Source: Dendrolimus kikuchii (taxonomy: Eukaryota > Arthropoda > Insecta > Lepidoptera > Lasiocampidae). From it: 64,000 nucleotides of DNA. Location: positions 11,205,713-11,269,712 of the forward strand of contig CM034395.1 in the NCBI GenBank assembly GCA_019925095.2, written 5' to 3'. Positions 44,026-55,760 of this stretch are shown here, piece by piece. The first letter of the stretch is position 1. Each line of letters starts with the position of its first letter. The notes beneath the pieces were generated by a model, which saw only the letters and a program-made list of their open reading frames with translations, had not been told where the DNA came from and did not search any database. The translations under genes and the position numbers were made by a program.

Positions 44026-44190
44026 GTCAAATGTAAATAAACTTTATAAAAAAACCTTTTGAATTTTTATATAAAATGCGAAGAAACTTTTTCCCCAACC
44101 TAATAGATGGAATAAGAAGTAAAATGTGAACAAGATGAAGATATAGGCCCCGAAGAACATCGGGGGTGAACAATAGACTAAATATAATAT

Positions 44191-44750
44191 TGTTACAACT
44201 CAGATCCCGACAAACACAAAACCCACCTGCATATCAGAAACAAAGCACATTTATTACCCGGCGGTATTTGAACTAATAACATTGAAATTCTTTTATGGTC
44301 GTCTTCTTTTGTTTATTTATTGGCATACGGCCTATTGTTGTATTGTGATCATTAGCCTGCGGAGTGACGCTCGCGAACCGCGTTCGTAATATGTATGTAT
44401 GTATGTATGATCATTAGCCAGGTGTTACGGATTTAAAGTACAAGCCGATTCTAGGAAATTCGGTCACGCGGCCGGGCGGACATACTACATCTGTGCAGTA
44501 TAAAGCAATGGCCCGATTGAGGGAGCAGTTAGGAGCGAGAACCACGAGCGAAGCGAGACGTGTGTACTACAATCGGGAATCTAATAAGTCAAGGACTTTG
44601 CGCGTTTTATTGAATTACGACCTTCTGCCTTACGTTTGGACTTTTTGTGTTCGGTTATATTTGTACCTGTGTTATACGTGTTTGTATAGTTCTAATAAAC
44701 TGTATAGTAAATCTAAGGGCATTTTAATTCGAGTCTCGCGACTCGTAACA
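44191..44750 (+). mobile_element. Solo LTR, copy 1 (TGTTAC...GTAACA)
   Basis: Starts TGTTACAACTCAG and ends GACTCGTAACA, with ATAT on both sides as a probable 4-bp target duplication. It contains a TATA box (44499-44504) and AATAAA (44694-44699) as expected of a retroviral-type LTR. Homologous to 63465-63997. No primer-binding site, gag or pol sequence adjoins, so it is a solo LTR left by recombination. It carries a 51-bp insert at 44358-44408. Confidence 0.8.
44358..44408 (+). mobile_element. 51-bp LINE-derived micro-insertion with 11-bp target duplication
   Basis: Flanked by 'GATCATTAGCC' at 44347-44357 and 44409-44419; the second LTR at 63465 lacks the insert. The insert begins TGCGGAGTGACGCTCGCGA and continues to TTCGTAATA. 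That 34-bp part matches an internal coding stretch of LINE E (35512-35545) with one mismatch, and is fused directly to (TGTA)n, the tail of that LINE. About 320 bp of LINE between the two parts are missing. Confidence 0.85.
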
Positions 44751-44851
44751 ATATATATTTATCAAATTCTAAGCTGTTTTTGTGTATTATTTCATTAATT
44801 TTATTGTACAATAAAGTATATTCTATTCTATTGTATATTGCATGAGTTCAA

Positions 44852-44955
44852 CGGACAGGCAGACGGCCCACTACATGAAAAGCGGTTAGCATCGCCTATG
44901 GACATTTATAACTCTAAAAATGCTATCAATTTGCTGGGGCTCTCTAAAGTGACTG
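44852..44955 (+). repeat. Dispersed repeat H, partial copy 3
   Basis: 'GGACAGGCAGACGGCCCACT' and 'GCATCGCCTATGGACATTTA' match the first ~100 bp of repeat H; the rest is lost. Confidence 0.55.
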
Positions 44956-45423
44956 CATCAACTAATATAATAGTTGTTTTTGTAGCGAATTAACCACTAA
45001 TCTGTAGTGTGAGCTTTGATCAAACACAAATAAACGTCGGTTAAACATCGTCGCCGCGGTCGTGGGTTGCGTTCACTGAGATACAGCTTCGTGCAGAGCA
45101 GAGGGCGACGCAGTTGGAATGCCCTAGAACTCACTCCTTACGCCCCTTGTTTGTCTGTCAACACAAATATTGAAAATCCATTAGCAACCACCGTTCGAGC
45201 GCAAAAAAGTCGATATTAAAAATAACAAAGAAATCGCGCTGTTCAAAGTTGCCTGGCGCAAGGGAAGTTACTTGAGGCTGTTTGTGTTATTTGTATCGCA
45301 CTGTATTTGAATGGTTTAATTTTGAGAGCTTTGCTTATTATATATTTTTTTTAAATAATGCCACATAAATTTGGTGACGCAAACACAAAATGATTAACTC
45401 TGCTCGTAATTAATTAAGGGTTA
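44956..45423. other. Unrecognised; GC-richer patch near 45040-45140
   Basis: 'GTCGCCGCGGTCGTGGGTTG' and nearby sequence stand out by composition only. No match to other parts of the window was noticed. Confidence 0.3.
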
Positions 45424-45541
45424 AAGATAGATAAGTAATACTTTATAGGTCACGAAAATAAACAATTTGAGAAATGAATAATTACAATTCTTTATTAGCA
45501 AAACAATAGGCGGTCTTATTGCTTAAAGCTATCTCCTTAAA
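45424..45541 (-). repeat. LINE 3' tail with hairpin
   Basis: A 'AGATAGATAAGTAATACTTT' start and a 'GCGGTCTTATTGCTTAAAGC' hairpin remnant match 1549-1664 and 11685-11818, in the same orientation. Confidence 0.5.
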
Positions 45542-45689
45542 ATTATGTTTTATTTTATTTAAGACTAGAGTATTTCTTGCTGTTGTGTTCCTATTATCTT
45601 CAAGCTTATTTGTATCTCGTAAAAACTATTTCAATTTTCGAAATAAAAATAATTTTGTGATTATGCTTATAATCTGCACAAATTAAAAC

Positions 45690-46493
45690 TATAGAACCGA
45701 TTTGGTTGAAACTCAGTATATATGCAATGCCGAGGATGACCATAGGACTTTTTATCCCGAAAAATGGAATAGTTTCCGGGATAAAAATATATTTGTCTTT
45801 CTGTTTGTTCTGCTGTTACGGAGAACCTACTGGACCGAATTGGCTGAAATTATGTATATATATATACTTACGTAATTTTAATACAGAGAATGGACAAGGG
45901 ATACTTTTCATCCCGGATAATGGGATAGATTTATGTAAAGGTTATGCCAGAAAGTAGGATAGGTTTTGTTTTTTATGATTTGTGACCTGACCAAAATGTC
46001 ACTTTGGTTATATTTGTCATATTTGTCATTTATGTAGTTTACAGATAAATAGAGGGGTGATAGAAAAATAAAATTAGGACGTGTTGATGGATGTTGATGG
46101 GGATGAAAGTTTGTTTGTATGTATAAATATAAATTTTCTATGGGAGATCAATAATTTTTCAAGTTTATAGATATAAAATTCATCATCTATAAAAAATGCG
46201 ATAGTAACCCTGACTATCTGTCTGTTAAGCTTTCAAGGAAAACCTACTAGGAAAACTGGATCGGTTTTGCTCTAATTTTGTTTAAATGTAGTTTTAAAAT
46301 TTAAAATGGACATAAATACTTTTCATGGCGGGAAATGGGATAGTTTGCGATATGAAATGAAGTGAATCTCCCGGGGACAAATACCACTAACATATTTTTT
46401 TTTGTAAAATGTAACTTGTATTAACACATGCTCTTTAAACAAGAGGTACGCACTCGAGTTTGACCCGCTAGCCTCGGGGTAAACTGTAGTTTA
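45690..46493 (+). mobile_element. Helitron family A, copy 6 (5'-truncated)
   Basis: It lacks the TCCC start but has 'GAACCGATTTGGTTGAAACT', 'CGGATAATGGGATAGATTTA' and the 3' end with 'GGTACGCACTCGAG' and 'GGTAAACTGTAGT' (CTAG mutated to GTAG) near 46490. The tandem slot (about 45990-46040) holds a few 'TTTGTCATA' units. Confidence 0.75.
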
Positions 46494-46999
46494 ACATATG
46501 AGTCCCAAATCGCAGTCAGTTCAGAACGTTTCCAAAACGCTAGCCGCACTTCCTCGTTGAATGGCAGCGCTAATAGACTGCACTAAATACAGGCCAGCGC
46601 TGTTGGTTATGGACCGGGAAATAATACGGCACATATTGTAAATACCAGCAGAGTTTTATTCTTGACAATCATACATGCATAGCGGATACTTAAATACCTA
46701 ATAACAAATGACACTAAGACGTTATTATATTATAATGTAATTTAAATATAGAAGACCCTATGAAAAAGGTTCTTGTTGAAATGACGAGGTTTATTTCAAC
46801 AAGCCCTTTGGTCACGTGAGACTTCTATCAAATGCTTATACTAGAAAATACTTATTAGCTTCGACACAGTTATGTGTTTGTAGTAGTGTACGGTTAACAA
46901 AGAAACTGATTCTTTTTTATATTTTTATAGGCAGGTGCTTAATATGAAACTATATTAATCGATATTAAAATAATAAGTATTATTATATATTAAACATAA
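46494..46999. other. Unrecognised intergenic sequence
   Basis: A GC-richer patch at 46505-46630 has no recognisable family; the remainder is AT-rich. No gene. Confidence 0.35.
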
Positions 47000-47345
47000 T
47001 TTTTAATATTAAATTTCTTCAACTCCGGAAATTTCGTAATCATCCTCATCCTCACTTTCAACCGATGAATCGTTTATGTTAATTTTAATTTGTTCTGATA
47101 TTATATCTAAAGCCTTCATCCCTGAAATTTCTTTTCCTCTTCAATAGCATGTAGACATTTTTTCCATTCCTCTACAGTTATGCTATGAAATTTTTCCTCA
47201 GCTAATGTATTTATAGCATTCATGTTCATTGTGATTGTGACATTTTTTGCGATGTTAGTTTTCATTATTCCCCACATATTTTTAATTGGATTAATCTAAG
47301 GGTGATATGCTGGTAAACGGAACACAGTATGACGATGCTGTTGTA
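47000..47345 (-). pseudogene. Tc1/DDE_3-type transposase C-terminal remnant
   Basis: The minus strand reads 'HTVFRLPAYHP*INPIKNMW', 'GIMKTNIAKNVTITMNMNAI' and 'LAEEKFHSITVEEWKKCLHA', and further on an acidic tail (Glu/Asp-rich, 'SVESEDEDDYEISGVEEI' in another frame). This is the end of a DDE transposase of the kind with 'LPPYHPDLNPIE..W': the third catalytic region is present but the Asp codon of 'HPDLN' is replaced by a stop. No upstream catalytic part was found. Confidence 0.6.
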
Positions 47346-49765
47346 ATAATAGTTTTCTTTATCTTATAGTCTGTCTACAAATCTCGCCTTATTTTTCAGA
47401 TTCAATTAATTCATTAATTATCAAATTAAAACCAAATAGTGAACCATCATAACAATTAGCAATGTAAATAATTATTAATTATTTGACTTTCAACATTGAA
47501 TTTTGATTCTAAATATATTTTTTCTTGATAATGTAACGAATCTCTTTTTGCTGATTGTTCAAGGAAATTTAAATTTCAAGTTTAGAATTTCTCTAAATAT
47601 ACAATTAGTGCTACAGACGCAAAAACTTCTCGAAGCTAATTTACCTATACATACCTACACAGTAATATTTTATGATTGTTTTATCTTTTGCAACTGATTT
47701 AAAAACGTGTCGATTTTCAATTATCAAGTGATTACAGCTCTTAAGGCCGGCTCGATCGGTGTGTTACGACAATCTCAAAGAATATTGGCGGGAAACGGTT
47801 AGCCTTGAGCTAATCGTGTTTCGTGCGATGAGTGAGAGTTTTGATGACCTACTTCTCCTACTATCCAACCTTTCCTATTCCAATCCCATAACCCACCTCG
47901 TCTATCCCATTCCTCCTGTCTGATTCCTTTATCTAATCCCCCTTTTCCATATTCTTTACTCCCCCACGTCCCCATTGGTGTTGCAAACTTCTATAGGTGA
48001 CGGTAACCATTTTCTATGAGCTGAGTCGTTGGCCTGGTTGCCAGCTGGGCAATAAAAAAATGAATCATATTTTTCACATGTATCTTATTACACAGTAAAA
48101 AAATATCCACATTAAATATCAAATTTAATACATCGTCCTTGCAAACAATATGGGCTATATGTATGTTAATTGAGTATGCTTGTATAAGTATGACTTGGTT
48201 GTTAGGTATGGAGCATAGAGTAAATGTAACAATGCGGTACAAATTGGCAGTAGCGTGAAACCACGCGTGTGTGAGAGGGCGCTGGCGTCGCGTCAAGGCT
48301 TGGCGAGGCGAACACATCGGGGCTAATTGCGACAGACGTGACTGACGACATATACTGCAACCTAATTTGGCGAAAACATATGCATTATTTTAGATTGTAG
48401 TTGTCGATTAACTTGCCAATGAGGAAATTTAGTTATAATCTTCTTACAACGTCCTCATTGAACAGATCTGAATGGCTACTCAAACGGAGTAAATCCTGAC
48501 TCTAAGTTTGACCTGATGCTGCTTCGTGAATTCTAGCGAACCAAGTATAAGTTAATGGACGGTTGCTGTCACTGTAACCATGGAAGGAAAGAAGTAGGAT
48601 TTTGTCCGGATTTGCTATGCACAAAACTACACTGGTTGATCGGGACACAGCACTTAGCCGACGTTTTTGGACTAGTTATCGCCGAGCTTGGCGTCACGGC
48701 AATAGTTAGGTAGCCATTGAGGTTTTCGCCAGGCCAGTCAGATGTGCGCGTGCACAGCGCCATCTGCTTTGGACCGGCCAAATATAGGTTTTGGAAGAGG
48801 AAATATTACCGGGAAAAGGATGCTTTCTGGGAACGTAACGACATGTCGTATCATTTATAGGACCTACTTATGCTGTCGTTACTATATTATTATGCTACCC
48901 AGTTCACTACACTTTTCACTAAGCGTGTAATGCGTTGTACACATGATGCGTCATGTATTATGAATCTTATGCTACAAGATTATATATAGAAATTAATACA
49001 GCTGTAATAACATCTTCAGGGTTCCATAGCGATTTTGGCAATTGGAAACCCTTATAAAATTATCATAATCTATCCATTCATCTCTCTTTATAATTATGCC
49101 ACAATAATTTTTCCCTGTAAATACAGAAATTTTACAAGAAATGTATATTTTATTCGTTTCTACAAAATTGTACATGAGTGTCTTGAACTACAAAACTAAT
49201 GATTTTTAATGTAAGTGAGTAGGTGTGAAGTTTTTAGTTTCCAAAATCGTAAAATAGTACCGTCTCCCTCCCCTTTTTTACGAGGTGTAATCCTTCATGG
49301 ACACCCTACTGCTCGAGGACAATACTTTATACTAGGGTAGTGTTGGACTCCCGATGGCATGCTCGGACCTACCAACTAAACTAACTGTTTGATCGATCTC
49401 GACGTCGCATGTTAGGTTGTTAGGACCTCGGGAACCAAAGACACATTCGATGCTCCTCACGGCGACCGCTCACCCCTATATAGAGTGGAATTTTTACCCA
49501 CCACCATTATCAACAAATCGTGCGTGTTGAAACAGCGCAGTGCCATCTCTAGCCCACTATCTGAACGATAAGTATCCCCTTACCGTTCATGGCCGTTTCC
49601 CTCCCCAAGTTGTAAATTATTATATGTTAGTGTAAAAGTTGCCGCCATACGTGCAACGTAGTCACGATCTTTAAAATTTTGATCTATGAGATAGGAAAGT
49701 CTGAAAAAATTCAAACCAGTTAAGCTTTATAACTTTAACACCTTAAAACAAAACTGGTTTGAATA
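47346..49765. other. Long stretch without recognised genes
   Basis: About 2.4 kb. It includes a partial repeat H (47972-48045, minus: 'TATAGGTGACGGTAACC') and a GC-richer stretch (48540-48790 and 49230-49620) that may be old retroelement. No open frame with recognisable domains. Confidence 0.35.
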
Positions 49766-50576
49766 ATAAAACTAGGTTTTAACGGTTTTAAGCGCGGTAA
49801 TTTATTTGATTTTGGTTATTCCGACGTTTCGGCCACTTCAGTGGCCGTGATCACGGAAGACATAGATGTCAAGAGTCAACGAGTATTGTTAAAGTTTTAT
49901 TTAGCCTACCGCCAACTTGTTCATTATTAGAGGAGCATAAAAACACGGGTAAAAGAACACATTGTTGACATGAAACACACAAGGTCTACGAAGTGTGCGA
50001 TCAGTGAACACACGCTGGATAAACCCAACCACTATATCAGGTTCGATACCCACAAATTCTCGCGAAAGAGAATCGTTTCATACCTAGAATAATGCGTGAG
50101 GCTATTGAAATCAAAAAATACCCAAATTTCAATAGACAAGATGGTTGGCAAGTACCACCAGTTTGGGATCAGCTCTTTCTGCGTGCATCGAAACACAAAC
50201 CAACTTGACTGATAATTTTTTTTATTTCCCTTCCATCTTCATTTTAATATTATATAAAATTATTAGAGCTAGGCATGTTTGTTGAAGAGTTTCTTGCGCC
50301 ACTTCTTCTCTTCAAGGTATAACATGTTGCGAAGCGGTGGTAAATTAAATTAGGCTCCCATAGAGTAGTAAATAATAACCACAAATATAATTTAAACTAA
50401 ATAATTAAAATAATGAACAAGTTGGCGGTAGGCTAAATAAACCTTTAACAAAAGTCGTTGACACTTGACATCTTTGTTTTCCGTGATCACGGCCACTGGA
50501 AAGTGGCCGAAACGTCGGAATAGCCAAAATCAAATAAATTACCGCGCTTAAAACCGTTAAAACGTAGTTTTATTAT
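49766..50576 (+). mobile_element. Penelope-like element fragment bounded by inverted terminal repeats
   Basis: An inverted repeat of about 160 bp: left arm 49766-49927, right arm about 50411-50576. The arms share 'AACGGTTTTAAGCGCGGTAA', 'CCGACGTTTCGGCCAC', 'GTGATCACGGAA' and 'TAGCCTACCGCCAACTTGTT'. Between them lies the C-terminal end of a Penelope GIY-YIG endonuclease. Inverted pseudo-LTRs are a known structural form of Penelope elements. The RT is entirely missing. Confidence 0.75.
49930..50208 (+). pseudogene. Penelope GIY-YIG endonuclease C-terminal remnant
   Basis: Reads 'RVKEHIVDMKHTRSTKCAIS', 'EHTLDKPNHYIRFDTHKF', then after a frameshift near 50090 'MREAIEIKKYPNFNRQDGWQ' and 'VPPVWDQL'. 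This is the conserved end of the endonuclease domain of Penelope-like retroelements. The catalytic GIY...YIG start is not included. Confidence 0.75.
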
Positions 50577-52135
50577 CTATACAAGTCGCGAAAACTTAAG
50601 AAAATATTATGGTTTGAATAAGGTTAGTTCGGCACTTTTTGAAAGATATATATTTCAAATATAATAATTTTACTTTTAATTTCAAGATGTTGTAGAAAGA
50701 AGTCGGTTAAATATTGATTTTTTTGTTTTTAGTGTTAAGTCAGTTTCGTTTTTGTTAAAAAAAAAAATATTCTGGTTACGGAACCAATCAACAGAAACAG
50801 TGACGAGTTTGACTAATATGGAATTCTTCATTGACGTGGCCGGACGCAGACCAATATTATACTGGTGATTGTTATTCCTTGTACATTTTTTTTAATATTA
50901 ATAGTATCCTGCAATCAAACATTTTAAAATCATAGTCTGTAAACAGTAATAAAGTACTATACTTACATAGATATAATAAGAAGATAAAAACAAAAACAAG
51001 ATAACAAACAACTGCTGTCACGAAATTAAACATTCAATTTTCAAAGGGGTATCATATTTTTCTGCCCGAGTTCATCTTTTATAATAAATACCTCCCTAGT
51101 ATAAGACACACAAGTATAACAGAAGAGTGAGGGTGTACAAAGTAATCAATTTACTGTATTAATATTAAATCAAACCTATAACAGCAATTCTCTGTTTTGT
51201 ACTCGAACGCACAATATGGTAGTAACTTATGTATTTAATAATAAAAATAAACAATGAAAAATTTTTAAAGCTTGAAATCATCATCATCAGCAATTTAATC
51301 CATACTAATATATAAATTATAGTGGTTTTTTAGGTATTCCTTTCTTATTTACGAGGTTGGCAATGAATCGCAAGTATCATGAAATTTAATAAATAGTTTA
51401 TAATATAGACATACTAATAATATAATAAAAAAAAATTCAATCATTTTTTTATGTTTAATTTTAATTTGTATATTTCGAAAAGAAGAATGCATAGGATGAC
51501 ACTGTTATTTCACAAAACGGAACAGAAGCTGCGAGAAAAGCTAGTAACGTATAAAACAAGAATTGTAAACGATATTTGTATAAACAAAGTAAACGAGTTT
51601 TAATTAAGTGAACGCTTGATAACGTTTCACGAACTCTAATATTTTAATGAAATATTACGTATACGTTCGCAGTCGTTAGGTTAATTTTCATACGAAAATT
51701 AACATAATACAAGTATGTGGGTAGTGTACAATGTTCATTGTATTCATCGTGTATATTAATTTAATTAGTTGTACAATAATTGAGTTCACAGTTGATATCC
51801 CTGGGGTAATGTCACGTGTCCCGCCTATGTTCGGGGAGCAAAATCCAGTTATCGTCGGTGATTGGACCCACAACGCCTCGCAATGCGATTAGACACGGGA
51901 TCAATATCAAACTAAGCGGTATACATCTACTGAACAATATAAGGCATGTGTATGCCACCACAAACACCAGAATATTATAAAATCCGAAACATGCGGGTCT
52001 TTACATTAAAGCTATTAAAAAAACTGTTATAGACTATATAAAAGACGGAGAACACGATGCAGTTTTTTTAGATTTCTTGTCTCTTTGCGAACAAACAGAC
52101 GTTTACGTGAATCCCGATGAATTCACGTAAAAAGT
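50577..52135. other. Unrecognised AT-rich sequence
   Basis: About 1.5 kb without genes. 'GAAGTCGGTTAAATATTGAT' at about 50701 may be the inverted start of the 'ACCGACTTC' dispersed repeat. Confidence 0.35.
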
Positions 52136-52535
52136 ATCAGGCCGATTTCGATGCGGTTTTCGCTGGTCGACAGTAAATTCTTGGACTTAAAATATGCGTT
52201 ACTTTTTATTCTAGGAATCCCACGGAAATTTTTCTGGGATTGATTTAAAATGGCAAGATTAATAAAATATTCCAATGTGATTTTTTTACTGGTCAATAGT
52301 AAATTTAATGTACCAAAATGTGTGATATTTTTATCCCGGGAAAATTCCAGCGGGATTCCCGGATTGCGCAATCGGCGGGTTGAAGTTATTCGGATGCATA
52401 CAAAATTAGCTTATTCTGATATAATATCCACTAAAACGATAGCTTACATTTTTTTAATTGCAGCGATACTTCGTGTCCCGGAAATCCCGCAGGAATTTCA
52501 AATCAAGCGTAGATGAAGTCACGGGCATATCCTAG
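52136..52535 (+). mobile_element. Helitron-like non-autonomous element (family G)
   Basis: It ends 'GATGAAGTCACGGGCATATC' and CTAG (52532-52535) before T, like family C at 5465 ('GAAGTCGCGGGCATCAG'). The body has repeated 'TCCCGGGAA/GGAATTTC' style blocks ('CCCGGGAAAATTCCAGCGGG', 'CCCGGAAATCCCGCAGGAAT'). The 5' boundary is uncertain. Confidence 0.5.
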
Positions 52536-54534
52536 TTATTAATATATTAGTATCTAGATATACAGGTGAATTTTTCAAGTGAGCCTTCAGGACTAAATCC
52601 TAAACTATACAAAATAGCGAAAGTTACTAAAAGGAGTTTCGAAGCCTATTTTAATGAAAACTAAAGTGGTGTGAGGTCTGTAGTGTTACCTATAGGTTTA
52701 CCACTGTGTGGAGTTTTTGGCGGGAACTGAAAGAGGACGTTGTGCTGTGCAGTTTTAGTTTCTAAAAATGTGTAAAATTACTCTAAAATGAACAATAGTT
52801 GTAGGTTATTGACAGTTTTTGAGTAGTAATTATGTGTTTTTGCGAGAAATGTAAACTATATAGCCAAATGTGGCCTTTCGAGTCTTCACAAGAACTCCGT
52901 TTGAATGACGTCGATTGTAGCCTACAATACAACGGCGTCTGGCTTAAAGGCCTAGTTACCAAGCCTTAAACATATAGTATGTAGTTTACCACAGTGGTAT
53001 TATTTTGTGGTTAAGTAATCAGAAGGTTCCTTATCAGAAGGTGTTCTTGAGGTGTGAGAGAAATCAAACTAGGTTTTGATTTTAACTATTTACACGGTTA
53101 TATTGTTCACACACAAAATGTACATATATATATACGCACATGCTAAGTCACAAGGTGTGGACATGTTCAGCAAGACAAGGCCGGTCTGTCACAATATTCG
53201 GGAAGACTGTTGATCGCGCGTCGTAGTTTCCCGAGCGCTAAAACTGCTGACAGAGCGACCTGTATCACCACAGTGGCATCATTAGACTTCAAAAAATCAT
53301 TAACTCTAGTCAGGAATCGTATCAGCTGATTTTGAAAATAAAACGGCAAACTAAAGGAAAGGGTTGATTTTCAACAAAATGTTATTTTTTCTTAGGCCTT
53401 GGGCAGTCCGTTTGTCTGCCACAGACAGCAGATTCAGATCCCGTGACCCCAGGCGGAAATAACCGAATGATGGTTGGATACTGTTTCGTTTATACACTGT
53501 ATGAATTATTGTGGTCCTGTTACATCTGCAATTAATGTTAAAAGATTTAGGTTGTGGCCGAATACGTCTTATTTAAAGCATTAAAAATAAAGCCGTTAAT
53601 ATAGAAAGAAAGAAAGATTTTATTTGAAGACATAGCGACGTAATTACCTTCCTTATACGCTATTCAGAGCATCTTTTGAAAATTCTTACACAAACAAGGT
53701 TTGCACTCAGCATATTACTGTGCCGGAATTATTACAACGCTGATTTTACAGTGCAAACCTTCCTTTTGGCGTAAGACCAAAACAATCCAATTTTGTTAAA
53801 ATAATTCTACTTGTGTAATATTTAATTCAATAAATCAAATAAATAAATTTAAATAAAACCAACAATAAAATACTTTGTTACCTTAAAATGAAAATAAATA
53901 CGTACCCATATAATTACTTAAAGCTATTGGCACATTCCTGTGTGTATATCCGTGTAACAACTTGTATCGAATCATCTATTCGAATACAATTCGAATTAAG
54001 TCTACCACGAACAAATTACGGGGGAAAACATTATGTTTGAAGGTGTGTAGTTATTTATTACCTTTTATTAAAATAAATATAAAATAATAAACCACAACGT
54101 ATATCGAAGACTACATAGCACCACATTTGTGTTAAGAATTATATTGTATTAGTTAATAATTATTTTTATCTCATTGTAAGTGAACTAAATGTTCTTATGG
54201 GAAATAAAGTTCTTTAAATCTTAGAGTGATTACCGAGTATTACCACATTTTTTTTCAATTATCACATAAAAGGTATCATTCAAATAAATTATAGCATTAA
54301 AAAGTGAAACCATACATTTTTTTGTTTATTTATGCAAATGACATTTTATATTTAATTATTTTAACAATAGCTTTTATCTGATTATTGAAAAATCGGCCCT
54401 TAATGTTTAAGACAAGTTAAGCCACATATAAAGTTGGCCACCAGAAAATGTTTTATATTAACCATTTTAAGACACAATTTCACTAAAGTTTTATCCAAAA
54501 AAAATTCTTGTAGGGGAAAAACAAGGTATACATA
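52536..54534. other. Mostly unrecognised; minor repeats
   Basis: About 2 kb. A block at 52875-52905 matches 9150-9185. (GAAA)n and 'GATTTTATTTG' at 53604-53635 look like an inverted LINE tail. A minus-strand frame at 53167-53349 ('FLKSNDATVVIQVALSAVLA') looks protein-like but I cannot name it. Confidence 0.35.
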
Positions 54535-55758
54535 TTAGGTTGGGGAAAAAGTTTCTTCGCATTTTATATAAAAATTCAAAAGGTTTTTTTATAAAGTTTA
54601 TTTACATTTGACTAAAGTATGTAGGTGCCATTTTGGTGGATAACTTTTTGCCATCTTGTAGGTAGGGACGTGATCCCATTGCTATAAACATTTTGGGGCT
54701 TCTGATCAAAAAACTGCGACAAGTGGTTTTGGCAGTCTTCTCGTGATGTTAACCTCACACTGCCTAAAGAATTCTGCAGAGACCGAAACAGGTGAAAATC
54801 TGAAGGTACAAGGTCAGGATTATACGGTGGATGCATTAACACCTCGCAGCCAAACTCTCGTAATTTTTGCTGAGTGGCTAAAGATGTGTGAGGTCTAGCG
54901 TTATAATGGTGAAAAACCACACCCCTTCTGTTGGTTAATTCCGGCCGCTTTCTCTCAACTTTTTGCTTTAATCTCATCAGTTGTTCGCAGTACAGTTCAG
55001 AATCGATGGTCCTGCCTGGCGGTAACAGCTCGTAATGAATAATGCCCTTCCAATCTCACCATACACACAGCATCATCTTGTTGCGAGTTAACCCGGGTTT
55101 CGCCACAGTTTGTGAAGCCTGACCGGCCTTTGACCAAGATCTTTTTCGCACGTTCTTGTCGTACGAGATCCACTTTTCATCACCAGTTATCAGCTTCTTC
55201 AAAACTGGTTCGGTTTCATTACGTCGTAATGAAGAATCACAAATGAGCTTTTATCAAATGCGCCAAAACCGTTTTGTGGTCAATTCCCAGTTCTCCAGCT
55301 ACATCTTAACTACTAATATGCCGATCTTGCTCCCCTTTTTCAAAAATGGCATCAATTTTGTCCGTAACAGGGCGACCAGAGCGACGTACATCTTTGATAT
55401 CAAAATTTCCGGATTGAAAACGCTTAAACCAAATTTGCGCTACTCTCGCAGATACTGCATTAGGTCCATAAATCACACATCACAAATTTTTTTCGCGGTT
55501 TTGTGTTGCATTTTTACCTTTTTTGTAGTAAAATTTTAAAATGTATCGAATTTCTTCATTAGATTCACTCATTTTAACAATAAGAAAAACAAATGAAAAT
55601 CACACCTTTTCCTTTGATCATTTGAATTTGGAACTGTCTTCTTTAAAATTAAAACTTTTGATGATACCAAAACCAGCCAGATACAAATGGTATAGCCAAA
55701 GAGATCTTATTACAAGTTCATACATACTATATGCGGAAAAACTTTTTCCCCAACCTAT
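54535..55758 (-). mobile_element. Mariner transposon, copy 2
   Basis: Terminal inverted repeats 'TTAGGTTGGGGAAAAAGTTT' (left) and, inverted, 'ATAGGTTGGGGAAAAAGTTT' (right), with flanking TA at 54533-54534 and 55759-55760. 1224 bp, 61 bp shorter than the SINE-free copy 1. The deletion lies near 55235, removing the linker region ('KAGYTKSSIF...NLMNR' in copy 1). Confidence 0.92.
54612..55560 (-). pseudogene. Mariner transposase pseudogene, second catalytic Asp lost
   Basis: A minus-strand frame from 54977 to 54612 holds 'RGVVFHHYNARPHTS' and 'YNPDLVPSDFHLF' and ends 'RWQKVIHQNGTYIL'. The second catalytic Asp (HHDS/NARPH in relatives) is Tyr here; the third Asp is kept. Upstream frames are shifted by the 61-bp deletion and other indels. 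Comparison with copy 1 shows two independently dead copies of one family. Confidence 0.85.
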
Positions 55759-55760
55759 TA

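Larger units (their letters stand above)
42663..44103 (+). mobile_element. Mariner transposon, copy 1, interrupted by SINE
   Basis: Terminal inverted repeats: left 'ATAGATTGGGGAAATAGTCT', right inverted 'TTAGGTTGGGGAAAAAGTTT'. TA at 42661-42662 and 44104-44105. Removing the 143-bp SINE and one copy of its 13-bp duplication leaves 1285 bp, the canonical mariner length. It is closely related to the copy at 54535-55758. The transposase belongs to the cecropia-type mariners (SETMAR-like in sequence). Confidence 0.92.

Noticed and set aside
48569..48781. 70-codon minus-strand frame
   Set aside because: No recognised motif; may be an old retroelement piece, insufficient evidence to call.
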